Assembly (NCBI GenBank): GCA_012295275.1
Contig: CM022672.1
Span: forward strand, 9,937,404 to 10,001,403
Direction of reading: 5' to 3'
Length of the DNA stretch: 64,000 bases
Origin: Chrysomallon squamiferum
Taxonomy: Eukaryota; Mollusca; Gastropoda; Neomphalida; Peltospiridae
Position 1 is the stretch's first letter. Each line of letters begins with the position of its first letter. A model generated the notes under the pieces. The model was not told the DNA's origin. It did not search any database and was given only the letters and a program-made list of their open reading frames with translations. Below, in pieces: positions 1 to 11,940 of this stretch. A program made the translations under genes and the position numbers.

Positions 1-556
1 TTTATTATCATGTAATATTGTAATATATATATAATATTCTCAAATAATGCTTGTTTTCGGGGGTTTTCTGGTCTATTTATTATTGCAACTTTTTCCCTCA
101 TTCTTTATTAAGATTAACACTGTAATTTTTCATTTGATGTATGCTCTTTCCTGAAATAGTGACTGCTTTTAAGAACGAAAGCAAATATATCTGACCTCAG
201 TTAAGATGGTATTTAGTAGATCTGACAGTTTCAAGACAAAAACCAACATCAATCTGAGTGAAACAAACATACTAACAAGCATTCAGTAGTTTTCACTACG
301 TTACAACAGGCTTAATTTCAGTAAACAGAAAATTGTTTAATGTGTTTGAGATGCCAGTGTTTTGAAAACATGTGGATGTAATAACTATAATATTGTTAAT
401 TCTGCTATTGTTTTTCTATAGTAATTGTAAAAATGCGTTATATTCAATTTTAAATAAATATGTAATAGTGCCTAGAGGAGAGATCCAGCAATCACTTGCA
501 TCTCATGTCATCACAATATATTTGTGTATTTTTTCTTCTTTCTAATTTTATTTATT

Positions 557-587
<31 letters not shown>

Positions 588-1244
588 CTATTCATGTTTA
601 CTATTTTTACTTCTTATTATGATGCAATGTTTTTTTGCTTGGTTTTCTTGTTCATTTGTTTGTTGTTGCTGTTTAGTTGTTATTTTCTTTGTTCAATTTT
701 CTTTTTTTGTTGTTGTTGTAAGCTGTTTAGAAGCTGTAAATTCTTTATAAAAGAATTTTAAAATATTTTCCAAACTATTCTTGTTTTGGAGCAAAGTTTT
801 TTGTTTTAATTTTAAGAGTATCAAATAAAAATTTTGATAGAAATTTGTTAAAATACTTTAAAAGTGTGTTTTAAATTCTACCAGATTTAAATCCACCAAA
901 AAATTCTGAGCTATGTGTAGCAAAATATATTAATACTATACCCATTACGTAGTTCTGTTCTGGGCATGAGGTGGTTGTAGGATCAGTTCTCCTCAGTGTC
1001 ATATTGTCATTTTGCCCAATATGGTTCGTTTATCAAATACCATGTTATGTACTTTCATTTTAAGCATGAACGTGCAAATATTATCAACCAAAAAAATTGT
1101 TGTAAAACCTCTTTTTTTTTCCCTTTCTGATTGATTAAAGGAGGGTATCAAATTGTAGTTATATTAATACATATAAAACAAATTACAATTTTTTTGTAAA
1201 TAATATTTATTATTCTTCTTCTTCTTCTTCTTCTTCTTCTTCTT

Positions 1245-1275
<31 letters not shown>

Positions 1276-1484
1276 TTATTCTTATTATTATTATTATTAT
1301 TATTCTGAATTAATTTCCTTTTTTGTAAGAGCTGCATGTGTAGAATTCTTTTCTTCTGTTTTATTCAGAATAAACAGCATATTCTCATATAGCTCAAAAG
1401 AGCAAAAATTTATGTCATGGCCGATTTAAGCTTGGGATATGGATTGATTTCTTACAGCTCGTGTCACTATAAAAAGTATAATAT
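1..1484. other. AT-rich intergenic sequence, no gene seen
   Basis: No coding exon or RNA gene can be supported. Open stretches here are runs of TTA/TTT codons produced by low-complexity sequence (for example around 550-720). A (TTC)n microsatellite lies at about 1214-1274. Confidence 0.7.
1214..1274. repeat. (TTC)n microsatellite
   Basis: About 20 uninterrupted TTC units, followed by imperfect TTA units up to about 1304. Confidence 0.95.
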
Positions 1485-4370
1485 AAAAAAGAATACAAAC
1501 ATTGTGAGTAGTATTTTAAAAGAGTAAATTAATTTTTAAGGTCAGTGAAGCACTTTTGAGCTATATGGGAACAAACCAAACATATTATTAACTGCTTATA
1601 TTACTTGGCTATATTGCTATTGTGTACTAATAGTCTTGACAATATATAGAATAAAGGCTTTGAAAAACTATATTCTTTTTGTGTGTGTGTTTGATTTTAA
1701 TCACAGTTGAAAAAAAAAAAATTGAAAAAAGAAAAAAACCAATTAATCAAAGAAAACTTCAATATGTATTAATCATGATTCTATATCCATATCATATTAA
1801 AAACATCCTCTGGCTATTATTAAACAGAAAATGTTTCAAATGTTGATGTGATCCAATTACTATTATTATAAAACCATGTAAGACTTAACTTTTAGCTTAC
1901 ATACAAAGAGATTTGTCAGAAAAATGAACTATGTTATGAACTTAATGAATAAAAAAAATTCAGTTTTGATTACTTATAAAAATGCCTTTTTCAGTCCCAT
2001 TTGTTTCTACCATTAAGTTTACCAAACAAGAAAAATTCACATTTGTTTAAAACAATTCAAAAGTGTATATTACTGCATCAAACAAGCTGTTCAGTTGCGT
2101 AAGTTACATTCTTATATTTTGAAAAATACTTTTAAGTTTAATACCCTTTAATAAGAAAACAGTCATTTGTTATAATGGAGTTTACAGCAGCAGTACTGCA
2201 AACATTTAAGAGTCACTGTTTTAATATCGAAGTTATATTTATTTCATATGCATTTTTATGTTGCTAATAATAATAATATAATTTATCTACTGTTGACAAA
2301 CACACGCACACACACATATATAAATAAGTAAATAATAAAAAAAATAGTATTAACGGATAAAAACAAACAAATAAAATATAAATTCTTTTATCATTTAAAT
2401 TACATTCTCTTCTATTGGATTTTATCATTTATTTTTAATATTTAAAGAAACATTTTTTCTTATGTAATTAAATAAATCTTTGAACAGTGATTATACAAGT
2501 ATCAGACCATTTGCCCGGCAAATCTTGGACCTGAGATGATCTGGATTTCTGGATTTTTGTTTTTTGTGGACCCAGGCTTAATATTACTTAAAATACAAAT
2601 AAACAATACTACTACTACTAATTATAATAATAATAAAATGTAACAAGAATACTGTGCAAACACTGAAAATAAATTAACAAAAAAGATTTTGAAGACAAAC
2701 ATACGATCCAGAATAACAGATGTATATTTTCCAAGTCTTACACTCAAAATGAAATAACTTAAATATTTGTAAGACCTATGCAACTAAATTGAATCATAAA
2801 CACTTTTTCAGTTGCTATTTTTAAAATTAATTCAAATCCATTATTATTTAATCTGTCTCTTATCACATTTGAAAGAACAACAATATTTCAAAATTAGCAG
2901 TCAGATATAATGGGTTATTTTTTATATAGGATAATTTAAGAGAGGAAATCCATTGACTTTAATGGTGGGAATGGCAAAATCGTCTGATGAATGTACTAAG
3001 ATGGTCTGATCTCATGATTTATTGCCATTTTGACAAACCCTTTAATCAGCAGAGTAAAGGCTGGACAGCTCTATTGCTACAGAAATCTTACCTATTGTGT
3101 CTGTTTCTCCCTGGAGTTGTGTGACCATGTGTTCTAACTGGTCAGCCTTGTCTGTCAGGTCTGCCTTGTCCCTCATCACTTTGGAATATTTTTCCTGTAT
3201 TAATAAAACAGACACTTTAATAAATAACGTATACAAAAACTTTAAAAAATAAAAAAAAAATAATAAAATAAGATAAAAATACATTGTTAATAAATAATTT
3301 TAAAAGAGGTAAAAGAAAAAAAACATTTAAATCAAAAATGAAATAATAAAATAACTTACAGATTTCTCTAAACTGTGTTTATAAAGTTAAGCTTTTTGCA
3401 TCATTAATTATGTATTATTGTCACATAAAGAAATTATGTACTTTCATTGAAACACTATTACTGACTGTTTTATATTCTAGATTTTTGTTTTAGGTGACCA
3501 CTTTATGGAATACTTCACAACTCAACAGACTGCACTCAGCTGTTCCTCTTAGTGATGTTTAAAAAAAAGAATATTTAAATTATTACTTTCAAAAGTAAGA
3601 CTTTAAATTAAGCAGTTCAGTTTAACATGGTTAATAATGTTAATACTCTTTATATTTCAGTCTATGACCTTGTTTATGAAATAATGGGATAAGTAACAAT
3701 TTTGCCACATCTGTTTGTCCTTCATTAGATTTGTTTTAGTAATACAAAAATCCACTATTTAACTAAAGGTTTTTTTTAAGTAACTCTTCAGTGGTTTTCT
3801 GGAAATGTTAAAAATGCCACTTACAACATTTTCATAATTAGATGATAATAATATATTCTCTTAGCAAACAAAATGTTGTTAGTAACTATTTTCTAAGTAT
3901 TCATCACTGTATGAAGTGAAAGAAACAGTTCTTAAATACATCACTGTACAGACCTGAACAATTTCCAGTGCATTTTTCAGTAGGTCATGGACTGATCTCC
4001 TTATATCACTGACAAGATTGTCTTGTGATGAAACAGAATGTCAGTATGTAGTTATTGAAGAAATATTTAACACTGATTTCATGTTTAATTTAAGCATGTC
4101 TTCCCCGGTTTTTATGTAAAAAACCCACAATAGCTTTATTATTATTATTATTATTTATTTATTTATTTTATTTTATTAATTTTGGAGTCAAATTTAAAAA
4201 ATAATATAATAAAGAAAAGAAACTTATTAAAAGAACATTTCATTGATAGTAGTATTAATAATAATAAAAGTAATACTGTAGTAATTTTTTCTAATTATCT
4301 CCTGAAGATCAGCAACTTTCACTGCCAGACTGTCGGACAGTGTTCTCAGAGATTTCAGTGAGGATAAAAT
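1485..4370. repeat. Segmental duplicate of the GOLGA2 3' region (parent 32770-40680)
   Basis: This block aligns by eye, in the same orientation, with 32770-34520 (downstream flank of GOLGA2) and then with 38865-40680 (GOLGA2 introns and exons 23-25). The intervening 34520-38865, which holds the last three GOLGA2 exons and the 3' UTR, is missing. The join falls in a (TAC)n tract near 2610. About 270 bp matching 34030-34310 is also absent near 2385. The best-preserved patch is roughly 2935-3235. Confidence 0.9.
3092..4366 (-). pseudogene. Truncated GOLGA2 fragment (copies of exons 25, 24, 23)
   Basis: Three relics of GOLGA2 exons remain. The exon 25 copy (3092-3194) is the same length as the parent, keeps both splice sites and encodes the same amino acids through SGETDTIG-like QGETDTIG. 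The exon 24 copy (3954-4027) is 3 bp shorter, has several replacements and has lost its acceptor (parental CAG is now CAT in coding sense). The exon 23 copy (about 4298-4366) has lost its donor and breaks off mid-exon. No promoter, first exons or final exons are present, so this is a non-functional fragment unless exon 25 is captured by another transcript. Confidence 0.85.
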
Positions 4371-5296
4371 GCATTTAGACTTCATTGCAAACATCACTGG
4401 TCAGGGACAAGCTGTGGTTCACTGACAGAGCACCTGCTTAACACACAGATCAGTCCTCTTGTGTGGGCTGTTTCACATTTTATCCAGGATCCATGTATAC
4501 AAGCTTTTCTGCTTATAGGAAAAATGTATATCAAAGATGTGATGCTGCTAATAAAAACAGTGAGTTATCCAATGCACACCTGTCTAATTTTAATGTGACC
4601 CTTATAGGCCTTAACCAAATATCATAGCTGTGTATTGTAAATGTGGTGAGTATATCTTGAATATAATAATTTCCTCTTGAATGATATGCATGTTTTAACA
4701 TTACTTTTATATATGAAAATGTCCCTCTGTGTGTGTGTGTGTATGCTAAATATTTCACTTTAGCTAAATTATATTTAAACAAGTGGGTTGTAATTCTATG
4801 AACATAAATACTGTCACACTCACAGGTAGCAGTAAATCCAATTTTAATGAAAGTCTATCAATTTATCTTAACTGTTAACAATATTGTGTTTTCGGAGACT
4901 AGAAATCAACAGTATTTCTAAACAGGCTACATTCGGTAAATTTAAACAAATTAATATTATTATTTACATAACAAATTCTTTCAATAAAAATACTAGTTCC
5001 AGAAAAATGATTATGGTAATGATAATGTTAAAATAACTAAATAAGACATTAGATTACAATTTGTATATATACCTAATTTGTGTTCCAAATCTCCTGTAGT
5101 TCTACTGCACCAAAGACTATAATCTGCATCTAGTGTGATATAATGAGAATCAGTCTCATACAATTCCATGAATGTCCGAATCTAACACTCACCGACAAAT
5201 TTACAGCTGATTACACGAGTTGTTTCCCTTCGAAATAAATCGCCAGTTGTGTCTCATGCCACAGTTAATAATTTTAGATAATAAAACAGAATATTA

Positions 5297-5330
<34 letters not shown>

Positions 5331-5539
5331 ACTATAAAAACATCAAAAACGATAATTACAACACAATAAATAATGCTAACAATATTTAAATGACTATTAT
5401 CTTTAAAAATGTATAAACAATATTATAAACGTTTTCAGTTGTTTAATTCCACATGTCATTTACTATTATTTCTAAAAAAAAATTCTTTAATTGTATTTGG
5501 TTTTATTTATTTATCTATCTATTAACGTACTAGCTCAGG
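4371..5539. other. Intergenic sequence, nothing recognised
   Basis: AT-rich sequence with short TG tracts (4730-4743 and 5299-5328). A short stretch at about 4420-4460 has a loose resemblance to a tRNA-type A box but no convincing B box. No gene is supported. Confidence 0.6.
5299..5328. repeat. (TG)n microsatellite
   Basis: About 15 TG units. Confidence 0.9.
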
Positions 5540-6162
5540 CGTATCGTACCACAAATAAAATAATAACTTAGAAATCTAAGTAAAAAGAAAAATGTTTGCA
5601 AATATCTAGTAAAATGCACAAGAAACTAATAGATGCAGTAGCTTTATAATAATTTGAAAATTTAGCTTGCTACGTTCCTCCTAGACAGTGATCGTATTAA
5701 ATTTAATTACAATTTATTTAATTTGTTTCGAGTTAGTTTTATGGATAGATAGAGTGGTTGTCGTTCACAAAATATATCTGTGGTTTCTGATCAGAAATTA
5801 ATTCTTTAAATTTATTATTTATCTCTAAAGAAAAAATACAGAATTAATTTAACATAATTATTTTTATAATACGATACGACACAAATGAATTTGCTTTTGC
5901 AGCATATTTATTACTTGGATTAAATAAGTTACTCATATAATTATCACGTCTGTCTGACGTGCTTAATACGAAATTGGGACAAAAGGGGGGGGGGCAGCTG
6001 CACAGAAACGTATGTATACTGCAAAGCCACAGAGATCAATCACACTGTTCCTGGAAAACTAAAGTAGATATCCTTCCATTGGTGCATATTTATTATACGA
6101 ACTGTTAAGGACAAAAGTTTATACATTGTAATTTTGTTGTTTGTTCAAATGGAGTATGCAAA

Positions 6163-6196
<34 letters not shown>

Positions 6197-6750
6197 TTAA
6201 ATTTTGTCGTATTAAATGAAATAATGATATTTTATCGGTTTGGTAGAATTAATTGACACTTTGTCATGGCTGTCAACTGGTTTTTTATCAGTGTTTCGGT
6301 AGGCTGAGTGAATAGTCATCATTAAATAACTCAAAAGATCTCAGTACTACACGATTTTGTTTATTTTTGTTCAACTCGTGATTGATCAATATTGTAATTG
6401 ATCGCTATAGACTGAGCGTATAGTCGTAATTAAATAACTTTTAAAAGATCTCAAGTCCGTCGTTTGACTACACGATTTTGTTTATTGTTATTTCGAACGA
6501 CGTATGCCAACAGTTTGTGTCTTTTCAAATGAGATAATACCATGTTCAAAATATTTTTCTTAGAATCGGTTGCCGATTGGTCAAATTAGTTACTTTATAT
6601 TTGAACGCCATAATCTAATCGGAGTTGCGAAATCTGAATAAAATCAGTGTATAATCGAAATGAATTAAACTTAAAATATGTAATTAATAAAAAATTTTTA
6701 TTATATTCAGTGATTATGATAATAATATAGTGAAACTTTTTTTTACTAGT

Positions 6751-7045
6751 CAACGCAAGCTGTTTTGAAGTACGCCTGCAACAGTCACGTTCTCTCACAA
6801 AGCCAGGGGGCGTGTCTGTCGCAGGTGATAACGTTACTCAAATGAGATATATATATTTACACTCACACACAACTCGAAACATTTCCCCAAGCTGACATCT
6901 GTGACACATAAGGAACGTTTAAGAAAAGGTGATGTAAATTTTTTATTTTAACTTTACACGCGTTCTTCTTGGAAATGACATTGCTTTTGACAACAGAAGA
7001 GTGAGTGACGTCGTGGAAGAAATGGAAATGTTGAAGGTTGGTTCT
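6751..7045 (+). promoter_or_regulatory. Promoter-like / 5' leader block, copy A
   Basis: A conserved block shared with copies B and C. It contains a GC-rich AGGGGGCGTGTCT motif, a CAGGTG E-box, a TATA-like ATATATAT run near 6850, GAAACATTTCCCC, a possible splice donor AAAAG|GTGATG near 6928, TTCTTGGAA at 6966-6974 (the TTCNNNGAA pattern bound by STAT-family factors), a CRE-like TGACGTC, and a second possible donor at TTGAAG|GTTGG near 7035. The sacsin-like gene's first coding exon has an acceptor at 12855, so an upstream leader exon is expected. Promoter function is inference. Confidence 0.5.
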
Positions 7046-7253
7046 TCTTTCGTCAAATAATTGTAGATTTTTTTTTATTACGTTTACATATACAGCGTTT
7101 GTCTAGTTATGGTTTTCTTAAATTAATTCTGAAATAGATAAAGATCCATTATCTATCGGCTTCTAACTCATGGTCTACGGAAAACATTGATATACTGTAC
7201 GAATCTTTATGTTAGAATAGTAATGTTTATGGATTTTATTTATGTACTGCTGT

Positions 7254-7292
7254 TTATTTATTTATTTATTTATTTATTTATTATTATTATTA

Positions 7293-7328
<36 letters not shown>
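7254..7328. repeat. TTTA/TTA microsatellite
   Basis: A TTTA tetranucleotide run passing into TTA trinucleotides. Confidence 0.9.
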
Positions 7329-8528
7329 TAGGCAAACTACATTTAATAATTAGTTGAAACGTCTGCTAATAACTGCCACTTTACCATGAATTTTCGTTTA
7401 CAGGAATAATGTTGCAAAATTAGTTTTATTCATCGTTTACGCAGATTTGGTGTGAACATTTATTTTGAGGTAGTTGATCTGAAAGAATACAAAACATCTG
7501 TAAATGTTAGAAATATTCGGCTTGGCTGTGGAATTATACATTAAAAAAGCCGTTAAAACAGAGCAAAAGATTTATTTTTTCCCTGAATAAATTGACTTTC
7601 GTGGTGCTTGTGTGTGTGTCTGTGTGTGTGTGAGGTTGTATATTTAGCTCAATTTTAAAGGATTGTTAGTTACTATCATTGTTATTCTTTTTATTATTAT
7701 TATAATTTTATATATATTTTTTTTAATAATCGCTATAGTAGCAACTGCAAAATAAATAAATAATGAAAATACTATTTAAGTTATTAGTATTTAAAATAAG
7801 TAAATAAACAATATTATAAATGTTTTTATTTATTATATTTCAATATATTATTTAATATTATTCTTATTTATTCGATTATTTTTCTTCAATTTCTTTAATA
7901 ATAATAATAATTGCTTTAGTTTTCGGCTGACTAGTATGCAACACAAATATATTTGCTTTTGTGGTAAATTTATTACTTTGAATTAATGAGTTGCTCATAT
8001 AATAATCACGTGATTGATACGAGACTTGAGCAGAAGAGAGCCAACTGAACACAAATATGTAACATCTAGCAGAGTAAGATGGTTTCCTTGTACATGTAAA
8101 ACTGTGCATTTTGATTGAAAAGGTTGAAAATACTTTGAAAATCAGTTATGTAATAAATAAATAAATAAAAAAAAAGATCAATAAATAAATAAATAAATAA
8201 AGAGAAACCTACTAACTCACAATTACGACGTGAGTACTCGTAAAATCAATTAGATATTCATAAGATATTTATAAAATTATGAAATATTTACTCATCTCCT
8301 TATATTAAAGTTATTACTCTTGTATGTATTAATATCGTTAATGCAAGCAGTAAATTATATAAACTCAAAACTGGAAAGAGATAATTTTATAATTTTACTA
8401 GTTTACTAAAATATCAATAGTTAGTGTACGCAAAAGAAGTACTTTTGATATAAACATACCTAGAAACGTCATGTACCCAACAATACCTGTAAATATCCAA
8501 GTATACAATGATGTAATATAATCTGGGT

Positions 8529-8530
<2 letters not shown>

Positions 8531-8562
<32 letters not shown>
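8531..8562. repeat. Poly-A tract
   Basis: About 32 consecutive A. Confidence 0.9.
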
Positions 8563-8565
<3 letters not shown>

Positions 8566-8905
8566 ATACAGTTTTGTCCATAGTATATACACCTCAGATC
8601 TGCATATGATAATGTAAACAATGTTAGCCTAGATTTGAGAAAAAATAGATTTGATTATAACACACACTGATACGCATATGAGTTTATACGTGTATATATG
8701 TGCACACATACAATTTATCTATTTTTTACTTTTTATTTGCATTTAATAATAACAGAAAGCAAAGTGTTATTAAAAATCAATTTGACATTTCGTATCGCTA
8801 TCTACAATACATTATCTCGATGACAGCAGTCACGTATTAAACGACAAAGTTCATACATTTACATCTTATCAAATGAGATAATACCAACTGGTCAATACTG
8901 AAGAC

Positions 8906-8906
<1 letters not shown>

Positions 8907-8968
<62 letters not shown>
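8907..8968. repeat. (TTA)n microsatellite
   Basis: About 20 TTA units in unit B. Confidence 0.95.
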
Positions 8969-9365
8969 GTATCATTAATTAATTTGATTTCATTTGATTT
9001 CCTTTTAATTTTGTATTAGTTATTCATTTTTATTTTGTCATTATTTTATTGTAAACCGTATCGTCTTTTTGTATACGACAAAGCCACAGAGATCGATTGT
9101 ACTTTTCTTGGAAAACGAAAGTAGACGTCTTTTCATTGGTGCATAGTTATCAAACGACTGAAACTAGGATCAAAGGTTGGAAAGATATTTGAAATGGGTC
9201 GTAATATAAAGATAAAAACAAAATTTAGGTTTCCATAAAATAAAATAAAATAAAATAAAAAAATATGATGATGGTATATGGTGCGTTGATTCTTTCGAAT
9301 TTGTACAGGATAATACATTCAATAGCGGCCTAGATTTGGTATAAAATACATTCTGATTTGCAAGC

Positions 9366-9389
9366 GCACACACACACACACACACACAC
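9366..9389. repeat. (CA)n microsatellite
   Basis: About 12 CA units, with further CA-rich sequence around them. Confidence 0.9.
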
Positions 9390-9610
9390 CGGCACTTAAA
9401 CAGATACACTTCAAAATTATATACTAAACACACACTAATACCCGTATGTTATTACGTATAATTATCATATATAGAAATACAAGTCAGAAAATGGATAAAA
9501 TCGCTACAGAGGCGAAATTAAATAACTTTAAAAAGTATAATTAATCAAAATGTTATTATTATTCAGGGATGATGATAATTATATCAGTGAGTGAAAACAA
9601 AATTAACTAA

Positions 9611-9910
9611 TCAGAGCAAGCTGTTGTAATGCACGGGTCCGACAGTCACGTTCTCTGACAAAGTCAGGGGGCGTGTCTATTGCAAGTGATAATGTAACTC
9701 AAATGAAATTTATATATCTACACTCACACACAGCTCGAAACATTTCCCCAAGCTGACATCTGTGACACATAAGGAACGTTCAAGAAAAGGTGATGTGAAT
9801 TTTTTATTTTAACTTTACACGCGTTCTTCTTGGAAAAGATATTGATTTGACAACGGAAGAGTGGTTGACGTCGTGGAAGAAATGGAAATGTTGAAGGTTG
9901 GTTCTTCTTT
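9611..9910 (+). promoter_or_regulatory. Promoter-like / 5' leader block, copy B
   Basis: Close copy of 6751-7045. It keeps the AGGGGGCGTGTCT motif, GAAACATTTCCCC, CTGACATCTGTGACACATAA, the possible donor AAAAG|GTGATG near 9789, TTCTTGGAA at 9827-9835, TGACGTC and TTGAAG|GTTGG. The E-box is altered to CAAGTG. Function is inferred. Confidence 0.5.
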
Positions 9911-10410
9911 GTGAAATTGCAGTAGATTTAATCATTTGTGAAAACCTCTGCTAATAACTGCCACTTTGTTGTGAACTTTAGTCGATAGGTTTAATGTTGC
10001 AGAATTATATTCGTTCATCGTTTACACTGATTTAGTGTGAACATTGACTTTCAGACAGTTGAGCTGCAAGAGTAATGCCCAGATAAAAAAAATCACCACA
10101 AATGATAACATATATTTATTTACAGTCTTCATTAGTTTTGTTTGCTGTTTTTTCTAACGTCGTATGCCAACAATTTGTAGCTTTTCAAACAAGATAATAC
10201 CATGTTCAAAACATTTTTTGTCGAATCGGTTGGCGATTTGCCAAATTAGATAGTTTATATTTGAACGCCATAATCTGATCAGAGTTGCGAAATCTGAATA
10301 AAATCAGAGTATAATCGAAATGAATTAAATTTAAAATATATAATTAATAAAATTTGTATTATATTCAATGATCATGATAATAATATGAGTGAAAAAAAAA
10401 TTAACTAATC

Positions 10411-10640
10411 AACGCAAGCTGTTTTGAAGCACGCCTGCAACAGTCACGTTCTCTCACAAAGCCAGGGGGCGTGTCTATCGCAGGTGATTACGTTACTCAA
10501 ATGAGATTTAGATATCTACACTCACCACTCCCCCGAAACACTTCCCAACTTGACATCTGTAACAAATAAGGACTGGTTGAGGAAAGGTGATGTGATTTTT
10601 TGTATTTTACATGCGCTCTTCTAGGAAAAGATATATATAT
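10411..10640 (+). promoter_or_regulatory. Promoter-like / 5' leader block, copy C
   Basis: Third copy, nearest the sacsin-like coding exons. It keeps the AGGGGGCGTGTCT motif, CAGGTG, TTGACATCTGTAACA, the possible donor GAAAG|GTGATG and a TTCNNNGAA site (TTCTAGGAA, 10619-10627). The variable centre of that site differs from copies A and B while both half-sites are kept. The CRE-like TGACGTC part is missing. Confidence 0.5.
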
Positions 10641-10686
10641 ACAGTGTGTCTAGTTATGCTCTTCTTTAATTAATTCTCAAATACAT

Positions 10687-11940
10687 GAGTCTATAAAGTC
10701 TGCCCTCCAGGAGGATATGTGGCTCGTCAGTGCCAACCTGGCCTTCAAATCAGAGAGTGGGCAAGAGCCAAGGTTACCAATCTGTAACTGTCCTAATTAA
10801 ACCAGCCCCCTCGGCAAAATTCGTAGGTGGGCGTAACTCGTCTTCATCCACGAAGATCGAGTATAATAACACTACCGTATCTGTCCCCTCGGCAATTCGT
10901 AGTTGGGCTGAACCAGTCACCTTCGGCCCTACAGTTCAGTAAGTGGATCCTAACCCTGAGATATATAAACATTAGCTCTGTACCTCTCTACCTGGATCCC
11001 CATCATATCCACTGCATCCATCCACTTACCTCATGGAAACACCTTGCCTCCACCCAAAATCAACACTTCCTCTGCATTCCACATTCCTTCCAGGTGCAAC
11101 GCATTTCCCTTGTGTGACAAGTGCACCCCTTAAATTAGGTGCCCAGTGCCTGCACCTTCCTTTGCAAATACCAGTTATTTCACTGTGCTGTTCACCCTTT
11201 TCCGGGCCTTGTCTATCTGCTTTGGGTGTTTGGCCCCATGCCAGTAGAGGCGAGGCTGCATATTTGACCATATATCCTCACCGAGGGGAGAAATGCTCTC
11301 AGTCGCAGGACCGAGCAAGTAATGTTCTGAATCAGCGTCCTCTTCTTCGTTGTTACTGTGTCATTCGAACCCAGATGGTTTTGACTACTAGATTTCCCCC
11401 CCTCCAATACAAAGTTGCCTCTGCCACCTTGACTAGCTTCCATTTTCCTTGCCCGAATTAAACGATACTGATAAATCACATATTCCCCATCACATATTTT
11501 TTTCCGCAATGTTTGTGGTATCTCATCAAAGGTGCTGACCATTTGTAACGGAGGCTAAATATCTACGTACCCAATTTCAAAATTGCTAGTATCTGACTCA
11601 TCGTTTTCCACTGTTTTGTCTTGCCGGGCACCTTCTGGAACAATCGCGGAATCGCCATGCCTCTCTGTCTTGGTCCTCGCTGTTGAGGCGACTCTGTCGT
11701 CAGAAAACGACCGCTCCAGTCTGCTTACATTTTTCGGGGCAAACACTTTCATTCTTAGGATTCCAGGCATTTCGAATTCAAAAATGCAGCATTGCAATGG
11801 ATGAAAAAAAGCGAGCAAATTTGTTCCCGTCGTGGCTGAAATGGCGCTTTAATGGAAGAAACTGATATCTGCGCACGGGCCATTGCCTCCCCTGTAATCA
11901 TTTACCACTAACCACACAACTAGCTGTATTTTCCTGGCAT
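10687..11940. mobile_element. GC-richer insertion in unit C, possible decayed mobile element
   Basis: This 1.25-kb stretch is visibly richer in G and C than its surroundings and interrupts the array homology. On the - strand one reading frame stays open from 11818 to about 11213 except for a single stop at 11555-11557. The predicted peptides match no family I can name. Two related direct repeats occur at about 10806-10843 and 10885-10922 (both CCCTCGGCAA...TTCGTAG.TGGG). No terminal inverted repeats or target-site duplication were found by eye. It could equally be unrelated duplicated genomic DNA. Confidence 0.35.

Larger units (their letters stand above)
5540..7690. repeat. Tandem array unit A upstream of the sacsin-like gene
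   Basis: First of three related units. Landmarks in order are: a block at 5870-5960 (ACACAAATGAATTTGC...), a block at 6015-6120 (CAAAGCCACAGAGATC...), a block at 6490-6660 (CGTATGCCAACAG...), the promoter-like block 6751-7045, a block at 7360-7490 (CTGCTAATAACTGCCACTTT) and a block at 7525-7670 ending near CTCAATTTTAAAG. The same landmarks recur in units B and C. Confidence 0.8.
7900..10080. repeat. Tandem array unit B
   Basis: Repeats the unit A landmarks in the same order: ACACAAATATATTTGC near 7940, CAAAGCCACAGAGATCG near 9080, the promoter-like block 9611-9910, and CTGCTAATAACTGCCACTTT near 9949. A poly-A tract (8531-8562) and a (TTA)n tract (8907-8968) lie inside. Confidence 0.8.

Noticed and set aside
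496-750. 84-codon open frame rich in Phe, Tyr and Cys
   Set aside because: Made of TTA/TTT/TGT low-complexity sequence; no splice or start context and no family resemblance.
9133-9433. Open frames on the - strand around the CA repeat
   Set aside because: Composition driven by microsatellites inside the non-coding array unit.
11033-11461. 142-codon + strand open frame in the GC-richer insertion
   Set aside because: Overlaps other open frames on the - strand, matches no family, and longer open frames are expected where GC is higher.
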